From NCBI GenBank assembly GCA_916613615.1, contig OU744725.1:68970754-69034753 (forward strand): DNA of 64,000 nt, read 5' to 3'. The translations under genes and the position numbers were made by a program. The notes under the pieces are model-generated. The model was not told the origin of the DNA. It made no database searches and worked only from the letters and a program-made list of their open reading frames with translations. The DNA is from Steromphala cineraria (Eukaryota; Mollusca; Gastropoda; Trochida; Trochidae). Of the stretch, positions 1 through 9,408 are shown in pieces. Position 1 is the first letter of the stretch, and each line of letters opens with the position of its first letter.

Positions 1-587
1 CGAAGGGTGGCTTCCAAGTCAGTGGTGGGGCGGGGGTTGGTATCTTTCTCTTCGTGGTACGATAGTTGGACGCCAGTTTCCAGTTGGTGATAGGATGGTA
101 GTGGTCCTCTATGGTACAGACGGCTGTCGCGGGGGTATCGGCTGGTTTGGCGGGTGGGATATCCAGTTGAGTTGACATCATCATCATGATCTTCGTCAGA
201 ACTGGAGCATTCTAGATCCTTGAATAGCTGGTTCAGGCTTTCTTCTGCGGTAGCGAAAGAGAGGGTGGTGTCGAAAATGGTTGGCTTCTTTTTCTTCTGG
301 GCGGGTTTCTGATGGGGGTAGAGGGCATGGCGGACTCTAAAAATAGGTTTATGCTTAATGGTTGCGGGGTCCCGTGGTTGTATCCTGGCGGGTGGATCGG
401 TAGCCGTAGTTCTCTCTTGATTACTCTTGATGGGGGTAAGGATGACGTTGTCAGTGCCGAGGTGTTTGTTCTTGAAGTGGCGCCTGTAGATGTCAGTTCG
501 GCTGTATCCAATATTGCAGATTGAACGGGTTGAATGTTTAGACGCAATGTGGCGTCTAAGGGCGGCGAGGCTGGAGACTTTCAGCAA
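1..587 (-). pseudogene. PLE accessory zinc-finger ORF, fragment (copy 4)
   Basis: Seen: the minus strand stays open for 195 codons from a stop at 588-590 to the window edge, with no ATG in frame. It reads a partial finger ending RRHIASKH, then a finger with ICNIGYSRTDIYRRHFKNKH, in which the second Cys of C-x2-C is Gly. A Lys-rich patch (KKKK), an acidic patch (SSSDEDHDDD) and a Tyr/Arg/Pro-rich region follow. The finger pattern ([YL].R[KT]D..RRH....H) matches the accessory ORFs near 8.1, 19.1 and 34.2 kb, which sit beside GIY-YIG endonuclease remnants. The C-terminal domain would lie off the left edge. Inferred: a nucleic-acid-binding accessory protein of a Penelope-like element, here a fragment abutting the Gypsy gag remnant at about 590-600. 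Confidence 0.6.
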
Positions 588-599
588 TCAGACTGAGCT

Positions 600-1161
600 C
601 TACAAGGTCCAGTTAAAGGCTAGAAGTAGAAGACGGGACGCGAGTTTGACTGAACTGGGTAGTCTATTCGGCGACTTACTTGGTTGGCGTATCCAGATGC
701 GCACCAGGAGTTGTTGGAGATACTTGCTAAAGACTATTTCATTGATGCATTGCAGGAGTCTGAGATTAGGCTTCGTGTCCAGCAAGCAAGACCGAAGACG
801 CTGAACGAAGCAATACATGCTGCTGTTGAGTTGGAGACTTTTCAGCGCGCTGAGTTGCAGCGACAGGGTGGACGAAAACTTACCAGGGTTGTTTCCGAGT
901 CCTCTGGTTCCACCGACTTGCAGAGACAGGTTTCGGGGTTAGCTAAAGCCATTGAAAATTTGACCAAGTTGATGCATGAGAAAACCGACAGGAATGAGAA
1001 TAAAAGATTTACCAATCGCTATCCTTTCAGAAATTCTGAAGTTACTGGCTTTCACTGTTCAGGGAAGGGACATTTCCGCAAAGATTGGCCAAGACTTAAG
1101 GCACAGGGGTCGGGAAACTAGAAAATGCCAACCTTTCGGGTCGAAGGGAGGTCGAATTTAA
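600..1161 (+). pseudogene. Ty3/Gypsy gag remnant
   Basis: Gag encodes the capsid and nucleocapsid of the retrotransposon particle. The reading begins in one frame near 600 (DASLTELG) and shifts near 655 into the frame reading RRLTWLAYPDAHQELLEIL, followed by an E/R/Q-rich helical stretch (LNEAIHAAVELETFQRAE) typical of Gypsy gag C-termini. A retroviral zinc knuckle is recognisable near 1050-1090 (HCSGKGHFRKDWP) but the first and last Cys of C-x2-C-x4-H-x4-C are lost, so it should not bind zinc. The N-terminal half of gag and the 5' LTR are missing, because the left junction runs straight into a PLE fragment. Non-functional. Confidence 0.8.
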
Positions 1162-1168
1162 AGGACCC

Positions 1169-3616
1169 ATGACTACAGCTAATGGTATTTGCATTTCAGC
1201 TGATGTAAATAAAGCACATGTTTCATTATTGATCGATACAGGAGCCTACGTGTCCTTGTTCTCTTTTTCCTGTTTTGAAAAGATTGTTCCAGAGTTACGC
1301 CCAACCCTCCTTCCTCTCTCGCAGAAAGTCCTCCAAGCAGATGGTAGACCTCTCGACATAAAGGGCCGTGCACATTTTGATGTTGAAGTTGGTGATTTTT
1401 CATGCAAACATGAGTTCTGGGTGGCTGATATTGGAAATCAGGGTATCTTGGGGTTAGATTTTTTACAAATTAACCAATGCAGCCTTGATGTTTGCAGTGC
1501 GAGTTTGAACATAGGTACTTGTGTGGTATCTTGCAGAGCAGAAAAAGATGAAGATTTCTGTTTCCGAGTTTCCTGTAAAGAAGCTGTATCCATTCCCGCT
1601 AGACATGAGAAAATTGTGATAGGCAGGGTGCATGTAGATAAACAAAGTCCAACTTTTGAGGGTGAATGTCTCATTGAGGGTAGCGCAAAGTTCATGTCCA
1701 AGTATCAGCTAATGGTAGCACGTAGCATAAACACAATTAGTCCTCAAACTGATGAGATTGCAGTTCAAGTTCTCAACCTCTCGGACGAAGTTGTGAAATT
1801 TTTTCCGGTCACCAACCTAGGTGACTGTGTTAATATCAGACCAATTGAGAATGACTTTGATGTGGCAGGTATCGTTAGGAAAGTTCAGTTTCAGGAAGAA
1901 GAGTTGCCTGATTACCTCCAGACAATGGCCGAAGTCTGTTCGAAGAACTTGACCGAGGAACAAGGGGCACAACTTCGTCAAGTCTTGATGAAGTATCAGG
2001 ATGTCTTCTCACAACACGAACATGACCTGGGCCGAACAAGTCTGGTGCAGCACAGGATTGATGTCGGTGGAGTTCACCCTCTGAAGCAACCGCCGAGAAG
2101 ACTACCTGTTCACAGCCAGGACTTAGTGAAACAACACATTGACGACATGTTGAAGAAAGATGTCATCGAGCCTTAAAACAGTCCTTGGGCCTCACCAATA
2201 GTCCTAGTCACCAAGAAAGACTCTTCTACGCGCTTTTGCATAGACTTTCGCCAGGTGAACCTTTAAACGGTCAAGGACAGTTTTCCTCTGCCCAGGATAG
2301 ACGATTCCCTTGAAAGTCTGTCCGGATCACGATGGTACTCAACTCTTGACCTGACGTCCGGTAACTGGCAGGTGGAAGTCCATCCAGATGATCGACCTGT
2401 GACAGCCTTCATGTCAAAGTTTGGGCTGTATCAATTCAAAGTTCTACCATTTGGACTTTGTAATGCTCCGTCCACTTTTGAGAGATTAATGGAAACTGTC
2501 TTGGCCGGACTTCAGTATGAAACTTGCCTTATCTATCTTGACGATGTGATCGTTCATGGAAAAACATTTGACGAATCTCTTGTGTGGCTTACAGAGGTGT
2601 TCCAACGATTCAGAGAGGCTGTTCTCAAACTCAAGCCAAAGAAGTGTCATCTGTTGCAAAAAGAACTAGAGTACCTGGGGCACGTGGTGAATGAAAATGG
2701 AGTCCAAACGGATCCGAAAAAGATAGAGTCCATACAGAACTGCCCTCGTCCAACGGATGTGTCTGAACTTCGAAGTTTTCTTTGGCTTTGCAGTTACTAT
2801 GGACGATTCATTAAGGACTTCTCAAAGATTGCATCATGTCTAACCAGGCTGACTGAGAAAGACAGACCATTTGAGTGGACCGAGGACTGTGACTTAGCCT
2901 TTGAGACGCTCAAACGCAAGTTGGTGACCTCTCCAATACTTGCGCATCCCGATTTGACCAAACCTTTCATTTTAGATACTGATGCCAGTGACTTCGCTAT
3001 TGGGGCAGTGCTGAGTCAAGTTCAAGATGGAGAAGAGAGACCTCTCGCATATGCAAGCCGAAGTCTGACAAAAGCTGAGAAGAGATACTGGTCACAAGAA
3101 AAGAACTGCTGGCGATTGTCCATTTTGTGAAATATTACAGACATTTCCAGTAAGGGAAACCCTTTCTTATCCGCACTGACCATGGCGCATTACGTTGGCT
3201 TATGCAGTTCAAAGATCCGAAGGCAAGTAGCTCGATGGTTGGAGACACTAGCAGCCTTTAACTTCACTATTGAACATAGAGCTGGTAGGAAACATTCAAA
3301 CGCTGATGCACTTTCCAGACTGCCGTGCCGCCAATGTGGAGTGACGGATGGAGATGACCCTGGGGCTGTTAGGAGTCTTGAAGTGATTCAGTCCATCTGT
3401 GATGAATTCATCCAAGCACAAAAAGACGACCCTGTCCTGAAACAACTTCGTTCATTGCTTTACAGTGACACTTTCAAGACATACTGGGCACTTTGGGATC
3501 AGCTGCAGTTGAAAGATGATGTTCTTTTCCGAAATTGGCACTCTGATGATGGGAAGTCCGAACTGTTACATGCAGTTGTTCACAAACACATGACACAAAG
3601 ACTGGTGGTCACTTAG
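1169..3616 (+). pseudogene. Ty3/Gypsy pol remnant: protease, RT, RNase H, integrase N-terminus
   Basis: Seen in order: aspartic protease with catalytic DTGA (residues 23-26 of the first open segment) and a flap-like ILGLDFL (93-99); a linker; reverse transcriptase fingers/palm with YLDD near 2540; RNase H with DTDASDFAIGAVL near 2980; then the connection/RNase H end (HRAGRKHSNADALSRLP). This is the Gypsy domain order. The frame is broken by stops at 2174-2176 and 2264-2266, a frameshift near 3100, a stop in the shifted frame near 3150, and a frameshift back near 3220. Near 3590-3650 the integrase zinc-binding region begins in another frame (TGGHLAVAKTVERG), and the catalytic DDE core is absent. 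An inactive copy. Family assignment below Ty3/Gypsy is not attempted. Confidence 0.9.
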
Positions 3617-3672
3617 CTGTCGCCAAGACAGTTGAACGTGGAAAATTACAGTGTTTTTGGCGATGACCTTTT

Positions 3673-3942
3673 GTGGTCAAAACAAAATTAAGTGATGTCA
3701 ATTTCAGGGTGAACTGCGGGCCGAGGGGCAAGAACCAAGTGATCCACGTAGATCCCATGAAGCCTTGCAATTCAAGAATTTTTCGTGAAGAAATTGAAAT
3801 TTCCACCATAACAGAAGAAGATGCTGTGGTAGGAGAAGAAACTGAAGAATTGGGTACTGACCAGGTGCCGGAAGAACCTGTGAATAACGGGACAGCACGT
3901 CGCAGAAGACCGCCGTGTTACCTTACTGACTATGTTATTTAA
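3673..3942 (+). pseudogene. Gypsy pol C-terminus after integrase-core deletion
   Basis: This open segment carries the end of pol: KLSDVNFRVNCGPRGKNQVIHVD resembles the C-terminal region of Gypsy integrases that follows the catalytic core, and the last residues (RRRRPPCYLTDYVI) match the usual basic/proline end of Gypsy pol. It follows the integrase zinc-binding remnant by only a few tens of bases, where an intact element would carry a core of several hundred. The simplest reading is a single internal deletion at about 3655-3675 that fused the two ends. Confidence 0.8.
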
Positions 3943-4054
3943 GCTAAACCAAGAACGTATTCACGGGTGGGGATAAAGGCAGGGATCTTTGATGAATGAT
4001 AGCATACTCCAGATAATTGAAACTTGATAATGATTTAATTTTTCAGAATAAAAC

Positions 4055-6151
4055 ATGAAACTAACTTGCCGAAAGTGTCAGCATGAAGCTTCCAGCAGAG
4101 CAGCATTGAGGAAGCACATGGACCAAGAGCATCCCCTGGTGAGTGCGGAGGACAGCTCGTCCTCCGCCAGCCCATCCCGACAGCTCAGGGATGAGCTGGA
4201 AGTTTCCTCCTCAGAGGAGCAATCCTGCTCCTCTGGGGGCTGGGATTTTAAAGAAAGGAGGAAAAAGAGAGTAGAGAAGAAGAGGGAGATGGAGGAGAGG
4301 AGGAAGAAGAGGGAGAAGAGACATAGGGAAGAGAGGAAGGAGGAGGAGAGGAAAAAGGAAGAGAAGAAGAAGGAGGATAGGAAGAAGAAGGAAGAGGAGG
4401 AAAGGAGGAAGAGGGAGGAGAGAAAAAGAGAGGAAAGAAAAAGAGAGGAGGAGAAGAAGGAGGAAAGGAAGAGGGAGGAAGAGGGAAAAAGAGAGGAGAG
4501 GAAGAAGGAGGAAAGGAAGAGGGAGGAGGAGAGAAAAATAGAGCCATTGGCTCTGTAGCTCATCAGGCATCATATCAAGTTTGCTTTATACAGGCCAGAT
4601 GAGCTAAAAATGAAACTGATGTTACCTATTGCAAGAAAATCTATAACAAAATTACAAAACAAATGTAACGATTTCGGAATATATTTCCTTACCCAAATGA
4701 TTTATTATTATTCAACACTTTCTAGATTACTATATTAGACAGTGAAAGAAGTCCATACTAAAATATCCAAGGAGAAATAAATTTGCCATAGACTGTCATA
4801 TAATGGGGAAAAATAGGTTTTTAAGATTGTGACCCCTGTGACCCTATTTGGGGTCATGGGGTCACAAAACCTACAGTTTAGAATCCCAATTGGCCAAGGA
4901 GTCTACATGCAGTCTTTAAGCTCAATAGACCTTTTGGAACTGAAGATGATGATGAAAATAAGTTTTTAAGGTTGTGACCCCTGTGACCCTAATTGGGTCA
5001 TGGGGTCACGAAATCTACAATTAAGAATCCCCATTGGCCAAGGAGTCTGCACATATAATTTCAGCTCTCTAAACCTTTTGGAACTTGAGAAGAAGATGAA
5101 AATAGGTTTTTAAGGTTGTGACCCCTGTGACCCTATTTGGGGTCATGGGGTCACGAAATCTACAATTAAGAATCCCCATTGGCCAAGGAGTCTGCACATA
5201 TAATTTCAGCTCTCTAAACCTTTTGGAACTTGAGAAGAAGATGAAAATAGGTTTTTAAAGTTGTGCCCCCTGTGGCCCCATATGGGGTCATGGGGTATCG
5301 AAATCTACAATTAAGAATCCACATTGGCCAAGGAGTCTGCACATATCATTTTCAACTCTCTAGTCCTTTTGGAATTGGAGAAGAAGATGAAAATAGGTTT
5401 TTAAAGTTGTGACCCCTGTGATCCTATTTGGGGTCACAGGGCCACCAAAGCTACACTTTTTAATCCTCACTAGCCAAGGAGTCTGTACACAAAGTTTTAG
5501 CTTTCTAGGCCTCATGGTTCTGGAGAAGAAGTCGAAATTCCACAAAGTTTACGGATGGACGGATGGATGGATGGATGGACGGACGGACGCCATGCCATGC
5601 CATAAGCCCATCGGGCCTTACAGGCCAGATGAGCTAAAAAGAGAGGAGGAGAGGAAGAAGGAGGAAAGGAAGAGGGAGGAGGAGAGAAAAGGAGAGGAGA
5701 GGAAGAAGGTGGAAAGGAAGAGGGAGGAGGAGAGAAAAAGAGGAGGAGAGGAAGAAGGAGGAAAGGAGGAAGGAGGAGAGAAAAAGAGAGGAGGAGAGGA
5801 GAAATGAGGAAGGAGGAGGAGAGAAAAAGAGAGGAGGAGAGGAAGAAAGAGGAGAAGAGGGAGGAGGAGATAATGGAGAGGAGGAGGAAGAGAGAAGAGG
5901 AGAACATGGAGATCATAAGAAAACAGGGGAGGGAACTTTGGGAATTAAAGAGGGCAAAAAGAGGGCAAAAAGAGGGAAGGAGACTTGAAAAGGAAACTGG
6001 ACTTGGCGAGGAGGGGGGCCAATCAGGAGGGCGAGACCAAGGACCTCCACCGATTTCCGCCCCGAGCCAAAACACATCGGGAGGAGCTCCGTCGGGAGTC
6101 GGTGAAGGTGAAGGTCACCACCATTCGAGTGAACCACCGGAGGAGGGATAA
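4055..6151 (+). pseudogene. Post-pol ORF: C2H2 finger plus K/E/R-rich tract, split by an insertion
   Basis: Seen: an ATG 112 bases after the pol stop opens a frame with an N-terminal C2H2 finger (CRKCQHEASSRAALRKHMDQEH), a Ser/Glu-rich linker, then about 110 residues of almost pure Lys/Glu/Arg, as in a single long alpha helix or coiled coil. The frame ends inside an inserted Helentron-like element (4539-5636). The same purine-rich coding resumes at about 5638 and ends at 6151 after a Gly/Pro/Ser/His tail (HHHSSEPPEEG). The right-hand part changes frame at least once (about 5800). Its place between pol and the probable 3' LTR suggests a third ORF of the Gypsy element. A captured host sequence or an expanded purine repeat remain possible. 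Function unknown; the finger suggests nucleic-acid binding. Confidence 0.6.
4539..5636 (-). mobile_element. Helentron-like non-autonomous element (HINE), copy 1
   Basis: Read on the minus strand it starts TAGCTCATCTGGCC (asymmetric terminal inverted repeat), carries a short (CCGT/CCAT)n microsatellite near 5550-5590, then about five tandem units of 144-146 bp (unit starts near 4831, 4976, 5120, 5265, 5411), then the complementary repeat CCTGATGAGCTA. It ends in a stem-loop AGAGCCAATGGCTCT at 4540-4554. The flanks are runs of A (T on the element strand), as expected for insertion between T's. This is the layout of DINE-1/HINE elements mobilised by Helentrons. It interrupts the Gypsy post-pol ORF. 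No coding capacity. Confidence 0.75.
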
Positions 6152-7045
6152 ATAAATAACTCACCATTTTCTTAAACTTTGTAGGACTATTTCTATGGGA
6201 GGGTAAAGGTAAAGTCAATTATCTAAAACCTGGGTGGGATACTAATTTCTTTTCATAAATAACTCAGGGGAGATCGTTTAAAAATTATCATAGTAATATT
6301 TATATATTGTAATTGTGATTCCAAATTGGGGAAAACCTCCGGCCTGGTCACCTTCCAGATTATTGTAAATGATAATGTTGTTAAATTTGAATTACCGTTT
6401 TGAAATGAAATGAATTTAGAACAATGAAATATGTATTATTGTTAGAATTTAACTTAAAGAATTGTATATATATCCGTTGTTATATTTCCAATTTTACTTG
6501 TATCTACTTTTTTTTTTACATTGTGCCAAAGACCATAAGTGCAAGCAATCTATCATATAATTCTTGTTTTTCCCTCTAAATTATTGAATTTGCAAAGTGC
6601 TATCATATTATCCCCTGTTATTGTCTTTGAATGTTTTGTGTTTCTGAAATTATCTAATAACGGCACTGGAAATAATTCTAGATATATTTTTGAATAATGA
6701 ACTTTGATTTGTTTGCCTGTGATGGATCTTTAGGTTATTATACTTGGGGTGTTAGAAATTAGTCATAGGCAAGATGTACATTTTTATTTAAAGTGGTATC
6801 CGGAATGTCAATTATAAATAAATTTTATACTTAGGTTATCTATCAAATAAATAGGAGGCATAACTCAGAAACTTGTAACCTTATTTCTGAGTTTAGATAA
6901 AAGTGTGAAGATGGACTGTCTGAACACTGGGCGTACAACCTAAGATAGATCGTCCAATTTAGTAAATAAACATAGAAATAAATGATTGCTAACGTAGGTG
7001 TCAGGTTTATATTTAATTAAGATGTGAGGACACATCCTTTTTCGT
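6152..7045. other. Gypsy 3' non-coding stretch
   Basis: AT-rich sequence between the post-pol ORF and the purine tract before the probable LTR. I see no reading frame, RNA or repeat in it. Confidence 0.5.
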
Positions 7046-7057
7046 AGGAGGGGAAAG
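7046..7057 (+). promoter_or_regulatory. Candidate polypurine tract
   Basis: AGGAGGGGAAAG lies directly before a TG-starting segment, the expected place of the plus-strand primer of an LTR retrotransposon. Confidence 0.45.
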
Positions 7058-7206
7058 TTGTAAGAAATAGGGGGTTAGGTTATTTCCGGGATTTAAGGCG
7101 ATTACAGCGATCGATCGAGTTCGTGTTATGATAACATGTGGCCGGTAATGTTTGTCAATATTGTAGTGACTGATTTCGTAAATAATATTCCAAATTCGTA
7201 ATGTCA

Positions 7207-7280
7207 TTTTCAACTTACCTTTTTACATAATTGTAGTAAATTATTTTCAACTTACCTTTTTACATAATTGTAGTAACTTT
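7207..7280. repeat. Direct tandem duplication, 37-bp unit
   Basis: The unit beginning TTTTCAACTTACCTTTTTAC occurs at 7207 and again at 7244, nearly identical. It looks like a recent slippage or duplication event inside the LTR-like segment. Confidence 0.85.
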
Positions 7281-7438
7281 TGTGAGTTGTAATTTCGTAT
7301 TTATAAAGGCACTACTTCGTTTTTAATAATTATTATAGCAGAAATACTTCATAATCTCGAACAATGCGCTCGATTAGCTGTCGCCATCTTCTTTTAGCAT
7401 CAGTAGGGAAGTGACGTCATTTCACGCGTCGGCGTAAC

Positions 7439-7454
7439 TGTTAGTAACGGGGGT
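7439..7454. repeat. 16-bp target-site duplication, left
   Basis: TGTTAGTAACGGGGGT here is repeated perfectly at 9393-9408. The two copies bracket the PLE copy at 7455-9392. Confidence 0.85.
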
Positions 7455-7466
7455 AGAGAGACCAGA

Positions 7467-8018
7467 GTGGATACTTCAGCCTACGATCTTATCATTGAGT
7501 CATTGCGGTTGAAAGGAATGGAGCTTAAAGATCCACATGAGTTCAAGAGATCTTCTCTTGGTGGTTGTGGCAGCAACATCAGGGTTTTCTCTGAGTTGTG
7601 CAATGATCTCATATTTAAGATCATTCTAACCATGGCCGTCAGAATTGAAATGCACAGCAACAGGTTTGTCCCTGTTGTGACTGATGTCGGCAAAGTGTTT
7701 TGTGTCAATAAATTGAACACATTTTCCACTAATTTGTGGTTTTACTGGGTAGGTCAAGGTCGAACTAACCAGGTGATCTTTGAGGGTTTTGTTCCTCCGG
7801 TATGCTGCAACATGTCGGGTGTTGAACACTTGTTTGCAAGTGTCAGAGCCTGTAAGCAAGTGCCAACGGCGTCTGATAATGGCGTTTAGCTCCATGCTAA
7901 GGGGGTTGTAATCGCTAACTAGCACCATTTTCCTAACCGGGGTGGGTTTAGAGGTGTTAGGGGTCAGGAGAGATTTCCTGTCTTTACCATCAGCCCTGAG
8001 TTTGTTTTGTTGTTGCAC
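7467..8018 (-). pseudogene. PLE RT-thumb/GIY-YIG remnant lacking the nuclease core (copy 3)
   Basis: Read leftwards it gives SDYNPLSMELNAIIRRRWHL, HVAAYRRNKTLKDHLV and YPVKPQISGK, which align with the PLE linker at 20.1-19.97 kb. The sequence then jumps from QFIDT directly to KHFADISHNRDKPV near 7700. The span removed (about 65 residues relative to copy 1) holds the Cys cluster and the VYLLTCKKCKKQYVGET part of the GIY-YIG fold, so no nuclease could be made. The tail runs to the same conserved end near 7467-7490 (rightward ACGATCTTATCATTGAG). The RT palm is missing. Confidence 0.8.
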
Positions 8019-8029
8019 TTACGAGACAT

Positions 8030-8602
8030 CGGAAAAGCGTCCATACAGATAAAGTTAATCTGTGCCGTATTTGTAACAAATTGCTGACCAGACGTGATGA
8101 CTGCTTACGTCACATTGTTCACTGTCATAAACTGCCACGTAAGGAAGCTGCGAGCTACTTACAAGTCCAAACAGCCAGGATACAGCCACAGGCTCAGCTT
8201 GCCAACTACAGTCCAGCTAGCGCTACCCCAGAGCCCAGGCGTCCTGCTTCGCCTTCGGCACGCCAGAACTCAATACCAACTCAGGTAGAGACATTCAATA
8301 ATATAGGACTGGCACATCAGCCACTAACTTCACTATATTTTGGACTAGTTCCGATTCCACCATTCACCAACTGGGACCATGACAATTCTTATGTTCCTCT
8401 GTTCACAGAGCCATGGCCTGTGTTCCGGCCCCAGTGCCGAGATGATGTGCCACACCGCCACCAGCCCGGAGACGAGATGTATATCCCCCTTCCGTGGCGT
8501 CCAAGAGGAAGTAGATCAAATCCTCTTGGACTACCAGGCCTTTGTGCATGGTGCCACGCACAGGGACATTGTTTCCACGTCGATAATTCTGACTCTGACT
8601 GA
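8030..8602 (+). CDS. PLE accessory zinc-finger ORF (copy 3)
   Basis: Seen: the frame opens upstream of the first ATG (8081) and reads the second half of one finger (RHRKSVH), then a complete C2H2 finger CRICNKLLTRRDDCLRHIVHCHK. A Ser/Pro-rich linker follows, then the family domain (PIPPFTNWDHDNSYVPLFTEPWPVF), and a His/Cys-containing tail ending DNSDSD. Relative to the copies at 18.5 and 33.6 kb the last ~50 residues differ and the TLDIP.F end is lost, probably by frameshift. The ORF points away from the endonuclease remnant and toward the hammerhead. Inferred role: nucleic-acid binding for the retroelement. I know of no named family for the C-terminal domain. Confidence 0.65.
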   Translation, partial: RKSVHTDKVNLCRICNKLLTRRDDCLRHIVHCHKLPRKEAASYLQVQTARIQPQAQLANYSPASATPEPRRPASPSARQNSIPTQVETFNNIGLAHQPLTSLYFGLVPIPPFTNWDHDNSYVPLFTEPWPVFRPQCRDDVPHRHQPGDEMYIPLPWRPRGSRSNPLGLPGLCAWCHAQGHCFHVDNSDSD

Positions 8603-9277
8603 ACCAATCGATGCGAGTGATCTTGAGTGAACCCTATACACTATGTGAACTCCTCACTGTGTGCACAAAAAAACTTTGATGTTTTTTAATTTACTTTTTG
8701 TGTGTATACCTAATTCATTTTAGTCGATTGAGACTACTCTGTAAACTAATCCTGTTTATACCAATACACTTTTGTCTGAAACGTTTGTGTTGCTTACTCA
8801 TTCCTCTCTTACCAAATCGGTCGGAGAGGACCCAGAGCCTCTAATAGCAGGGGCCTCTCCGTACGTAATAATAACTTAAAAATTGCTTTTAAGCTCGCCA
8901 GTGTCAATCCGACTTTATTCAATAAATTATTTTTAAAATTTCATAAACATATCAAATCTGGTATGTACATCTCCATTAATAAATCTATATTAATGATTTG
9001 TGTATTAACGTAAAAATTACCTACCACTGTTTAAATTATTTTAATAGTGATGGCCCGTTCCTTAGCCACCAGCACCATGATAACATAATTTAATGGTATT
9101 CACGGGAAATCGACTGTGACGTCATAATCGTCCAGTCTAACACCAGTCAAATGTCTTTACATTAAAACTGGCTGAGTGCCAACACGGCACAGAGCTGATG
9201 ACGTCACAGACTAGTGACGCCCCCGCTAGCTACGGCTATGACGTCACAGTACCCCCGCAACACCAGACAATTCGTCT
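8603..9277 (+). promoter_or_regulatory. PLE non-coding region with three CRE palindromes
   Basis: TGACGTCA occurs three times within 130 bp (9117-9124, 9199-9206, 9239-9246), followed by the TATA box of this PLE copy. TGACGTCA is the palindromic site of CREB/ATF bZIP factors. No reading frame is seen in the stretch. Confidence 0.6.
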
Positions 9278-9278
9278 A

Positions 9279-9287
9279 TAAAAGGCC
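9279..9287 (+). promoter_or_regulatory. TATA box before the PLE hammerhead
   Basis: TATAAAAGG lies about 25 bases before the hammerhead, placing a predicted transcript start at or just before the ribozyme. The copy at 17.7 kb has a TATA-like TATATAAGG in the corresponding position. Confidence 0.55.
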
Positions 9288-9303
9288 ACACACACGCTCA
9301 ATT

Positions 9304-9353
9304 CCTTAGTCTGATGAGTCCTACTTGAAGGACGAAACCGGTCACCTCCAAGG
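9304..9353 (+). ncRNA. Hammerhead ribozyme, type I, PLE-associated
   Basis: All core elements are present. CTGATGA is at 9311-9317. Stem II is GTCC (9318-9321) with GGAC (9330-9333), and GAAA is at 9334-9337. Stem III is the loop-less palindrome ACCGGT (9337-9342). The predicted cleavage is after C9343. Stem I pairs GT/AC at its base and CCTT (9304-9307) with AAGG (9350-9353) across an internal loop. Self-cleaving hammerheads in the terminal repeats of Penelope-like elements are established. A stem III of this size cannot close on itself, so activity probably needs a dimer of two transcripts or two tandem copies. Confidence 0.9.
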
Positions 9354-9392
9354 TTCAAATCCGCAGTGCAGCCCCCGCTGTCATTGTTACTT

Positions 9393-9408
9393 TGTTAGTA
9401 ACGGGGGT
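9393..9408. repeat. 16-bp target-site duplication, right
   Basis: Perfect copy of 7439-7454, marking the right end of the PLE insertion. Confidence 0.85.

Larger units (their letters stand above)
7059..7454 (+). repeat. Probable Gypsy 3' LTR, left part
   Basis: Starts TGTAAGAAATA after a purine-rich tract and contains a CRE palindrome TGACGTCA at 7412-7419. It is cut at 7454 by the PLE insertion, and the sequence resumes at 9409 with a TATAAAAG box at 9421-9428. The 5' LTR is not in the window, so the assignment cannot be confirmed by comparing LTRs. A 37-bp unit is tandemly duplicated inside it (7207-7280). Confidence 0.5.
7455..9392. mobile_element. Penelope-like element, copy 3 (composite)
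   Basis: A 1938-bp insertion bounded by a perfect 16-bp duplication. From the left it holds an inverted, 5'-truncated RT-thumb/endonuclease remnant (minus), an accessory zinc-finger ORF (plus), about 700 bp of non-coding DNA with three CRE palindromes, a TATA box and a hammerhead ribozyme close to the right end. PLEs often carry a truncated inverted partial copy next to their 5' region, which explains the head-to-head layout. It sits inside the probable Gypsy LTR, so it is younger than the Gypsy insertion. Confidence 0.8.

Noticed and set aside
233..547. 104-codon minus-strand frame starting with ATG
   Set aside because: The neighbouring frame is open for 195 codons and carries the zinc-finger pattern, so this one is a shadow.
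4078..4573. Three overlapping Ser/Leu/Phe/Pro-rich frames on the minus strand
   Set aside because: Shadows of the purine-rich plus-strand tract.
5512..6218. Minus-strand frames opposite the purine tract, up to 187 codons
   Set aside because: Same cause. Low-complexity complement of the K/E/R coding and part of a Helentron-like element.
9311..9400. Possible tRNA in the GC-richer stretch after the ribozyme
   Set aside because: No acceptor stem or paired B box. The sequence is explained by the hammerhead and PLE end.
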